Assembly (NCBI GenBank): GCA_016206145.1
Contig: JACQSA010000051.1
Coordinates: forward strand, 1-34,611
From: Candidatus Uhrbacteria bacterium
GTDB lineage: Bacteria; Patescibacteriota; Patescibacteriia; JACQRZ01
Direction of reading: 5' to 3'
DNA: 34,611 nt
Shown: positions 34,434-34,611 of the stretch, piece after piece
Layout of the letters: each line of letters opens with the position of its first letter
Numbering within the stretch: the stretch's first letter is position 1
The notes under the pieces: model-generated
Database searches by the model: none
Told to the model about the DNA's origin: nothing
Seen by the model: only the letters and a program-made list of their open reading frames with translations
Position numbers and translations under genes: made by a program

Positions 34434-34496
34434 TTAGCGAAATCGCAAGGAAGAGATTTTCTTTCCCGCTTTTTTTCTACGCTTTTTGGATGCCAT
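34434..34496 (-). CDS. Very small basic ORF (20 residues) upstream of rpsT
   Basis: The frame encodes 20 residues, more than half of them Lys or Arg, beginning MASKKRRKKAGKK and ending SSLRFR before TAA-TAA. An in-frame ATG at 34514 would lengthen it to 26 residues. It lies 30 nt upstream of rpsT and 40 nt downstream of tRNA-Asp on the same strand. Tiny Lys/Arg-rich ribosomal proteins (bTHX, AURKAIP1/COX24-domain type) have this character and such a location fits, but the sequence is too short to assign. It could also be chance in A-rich DNA. Confidence 0.4.
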   Translation of the reverse strand: MASKKRRKKAGKKISSLRFR

Positions 34497-34536
34497 TTTT
34501 TTCTTTTTGTACATAGGGGCAAATATGGGTTAGATT

Positions 34537-34610
34537 CGGACCGGACGGGTCTCGAACCCGCAACCTCCCGCGTGACAGGCGGGTGCTCTAACCAATTGAG
34601 CTACCGGTCC
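34537..34610 (-). tRNA. tRNA-Asp (anticodon GTC)
   Basis: A 74-nt cloverleaf. Acceptor GGACCGG pairs with CCGGTCC, discriminator G (an Asp identity element), D-arm GCTC/GAGC, anticodon stem CCCGC/GCGGG with loop CTGTCAC, and a T-arm GCGGG/CCCGT with TTCGAGA. CCA is not encoded. It is followed by the small basic ORF and rpsT. Confidence 0.98.
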
Positions 34611-34611
34611 A

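Noticed and set aside
1-34611. Recoded TGA (genetic code 25)
   Set aside because: TGA ends uvrA, the dsbA-like gene and the toxin at the expected family C-termini.

Overview
The window looks like a chromosomal segment from a Candidate Phyla Radiation (Patescibacteria, Parcubacteria-like) bacterium. This is inferred from the gene mix: a multi-kilobase secreted Cys-rich protein beside a VirB6/TrbL-like polytopic membrane protein, RNase J, a solute-binding protein held by a transmembrane helix, and housekeeping genes scattered on both strands. TGA ends normal genes here (uvrA at 28867-28869, dsbA-like at 25845-25847), so the TGA=Gly code of SR1/Gracilibacteria does not apply. A species cannot be named from the sequence alone.

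Region 1 (1-14.6 kb, all minus strand) is a cell-surface block. Read in gene order it holds a membrane-anchored calcium-repeat protein (13723-14589), a 3021-residue secreted Cys-rich protein (4409-13474) and a 1185-residue VirB6/TrbL-like membrane protein (27-3584). Between the last two sits a NYN-domain nuclease gene flanked by a 57-bp near-perfect direct repeat. The duplication left a 22-codon stub of the membrane-protein gene, which now overlaps the nuclease start codon as ATGA.

Region 2 (14.7-18.05 kb, minus) holds a DUF2283 protein, rsmA directly downstream of a RelE/Phd-type toxin-antitoxin pair, a repeat-filled gap containing a small element with 18-bp perfect inverted ends, and an MFS transporter. 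Region 3 (18.1-20.7 kb, plus) holds a coiled-coil protein, a phosphohexomutase and murI, the last two serving cell-envelope precursor supply.

Region 4 (20.9-25.1 kb, minus) holds RNase J, tRNA-Leu(CAG) with a truncated second tRNA-Leu 3' half, a family 5 solute-binding protein and secG. Region 5 (25.2-34.15 kb, plus) holds a DsbA-like oxidoreductase, uvrA, leuS, glyA and holA. Region 6 (34.14-34.6 kb, minus) holds tRNA-Asp, a tiny basic ORF and rpsT.

The most striking object is leuS. Its 985-residue product carries about 180 extra residues at the entrance to the CP1 editing domain, and these form an apparently complete RBBP9/YdeN-like serine hydrolase with Ser309, Asp375 and His403 in place. 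A plausible functional link elsewhere is that SecG exports and the DsbA-like protein oxidises the giant Cys-rich protein. Three copies of a dispersed 'gtcatcccgag...ggaatgac' repeat (13528, 16486, 20721) fill intergenic gaps.
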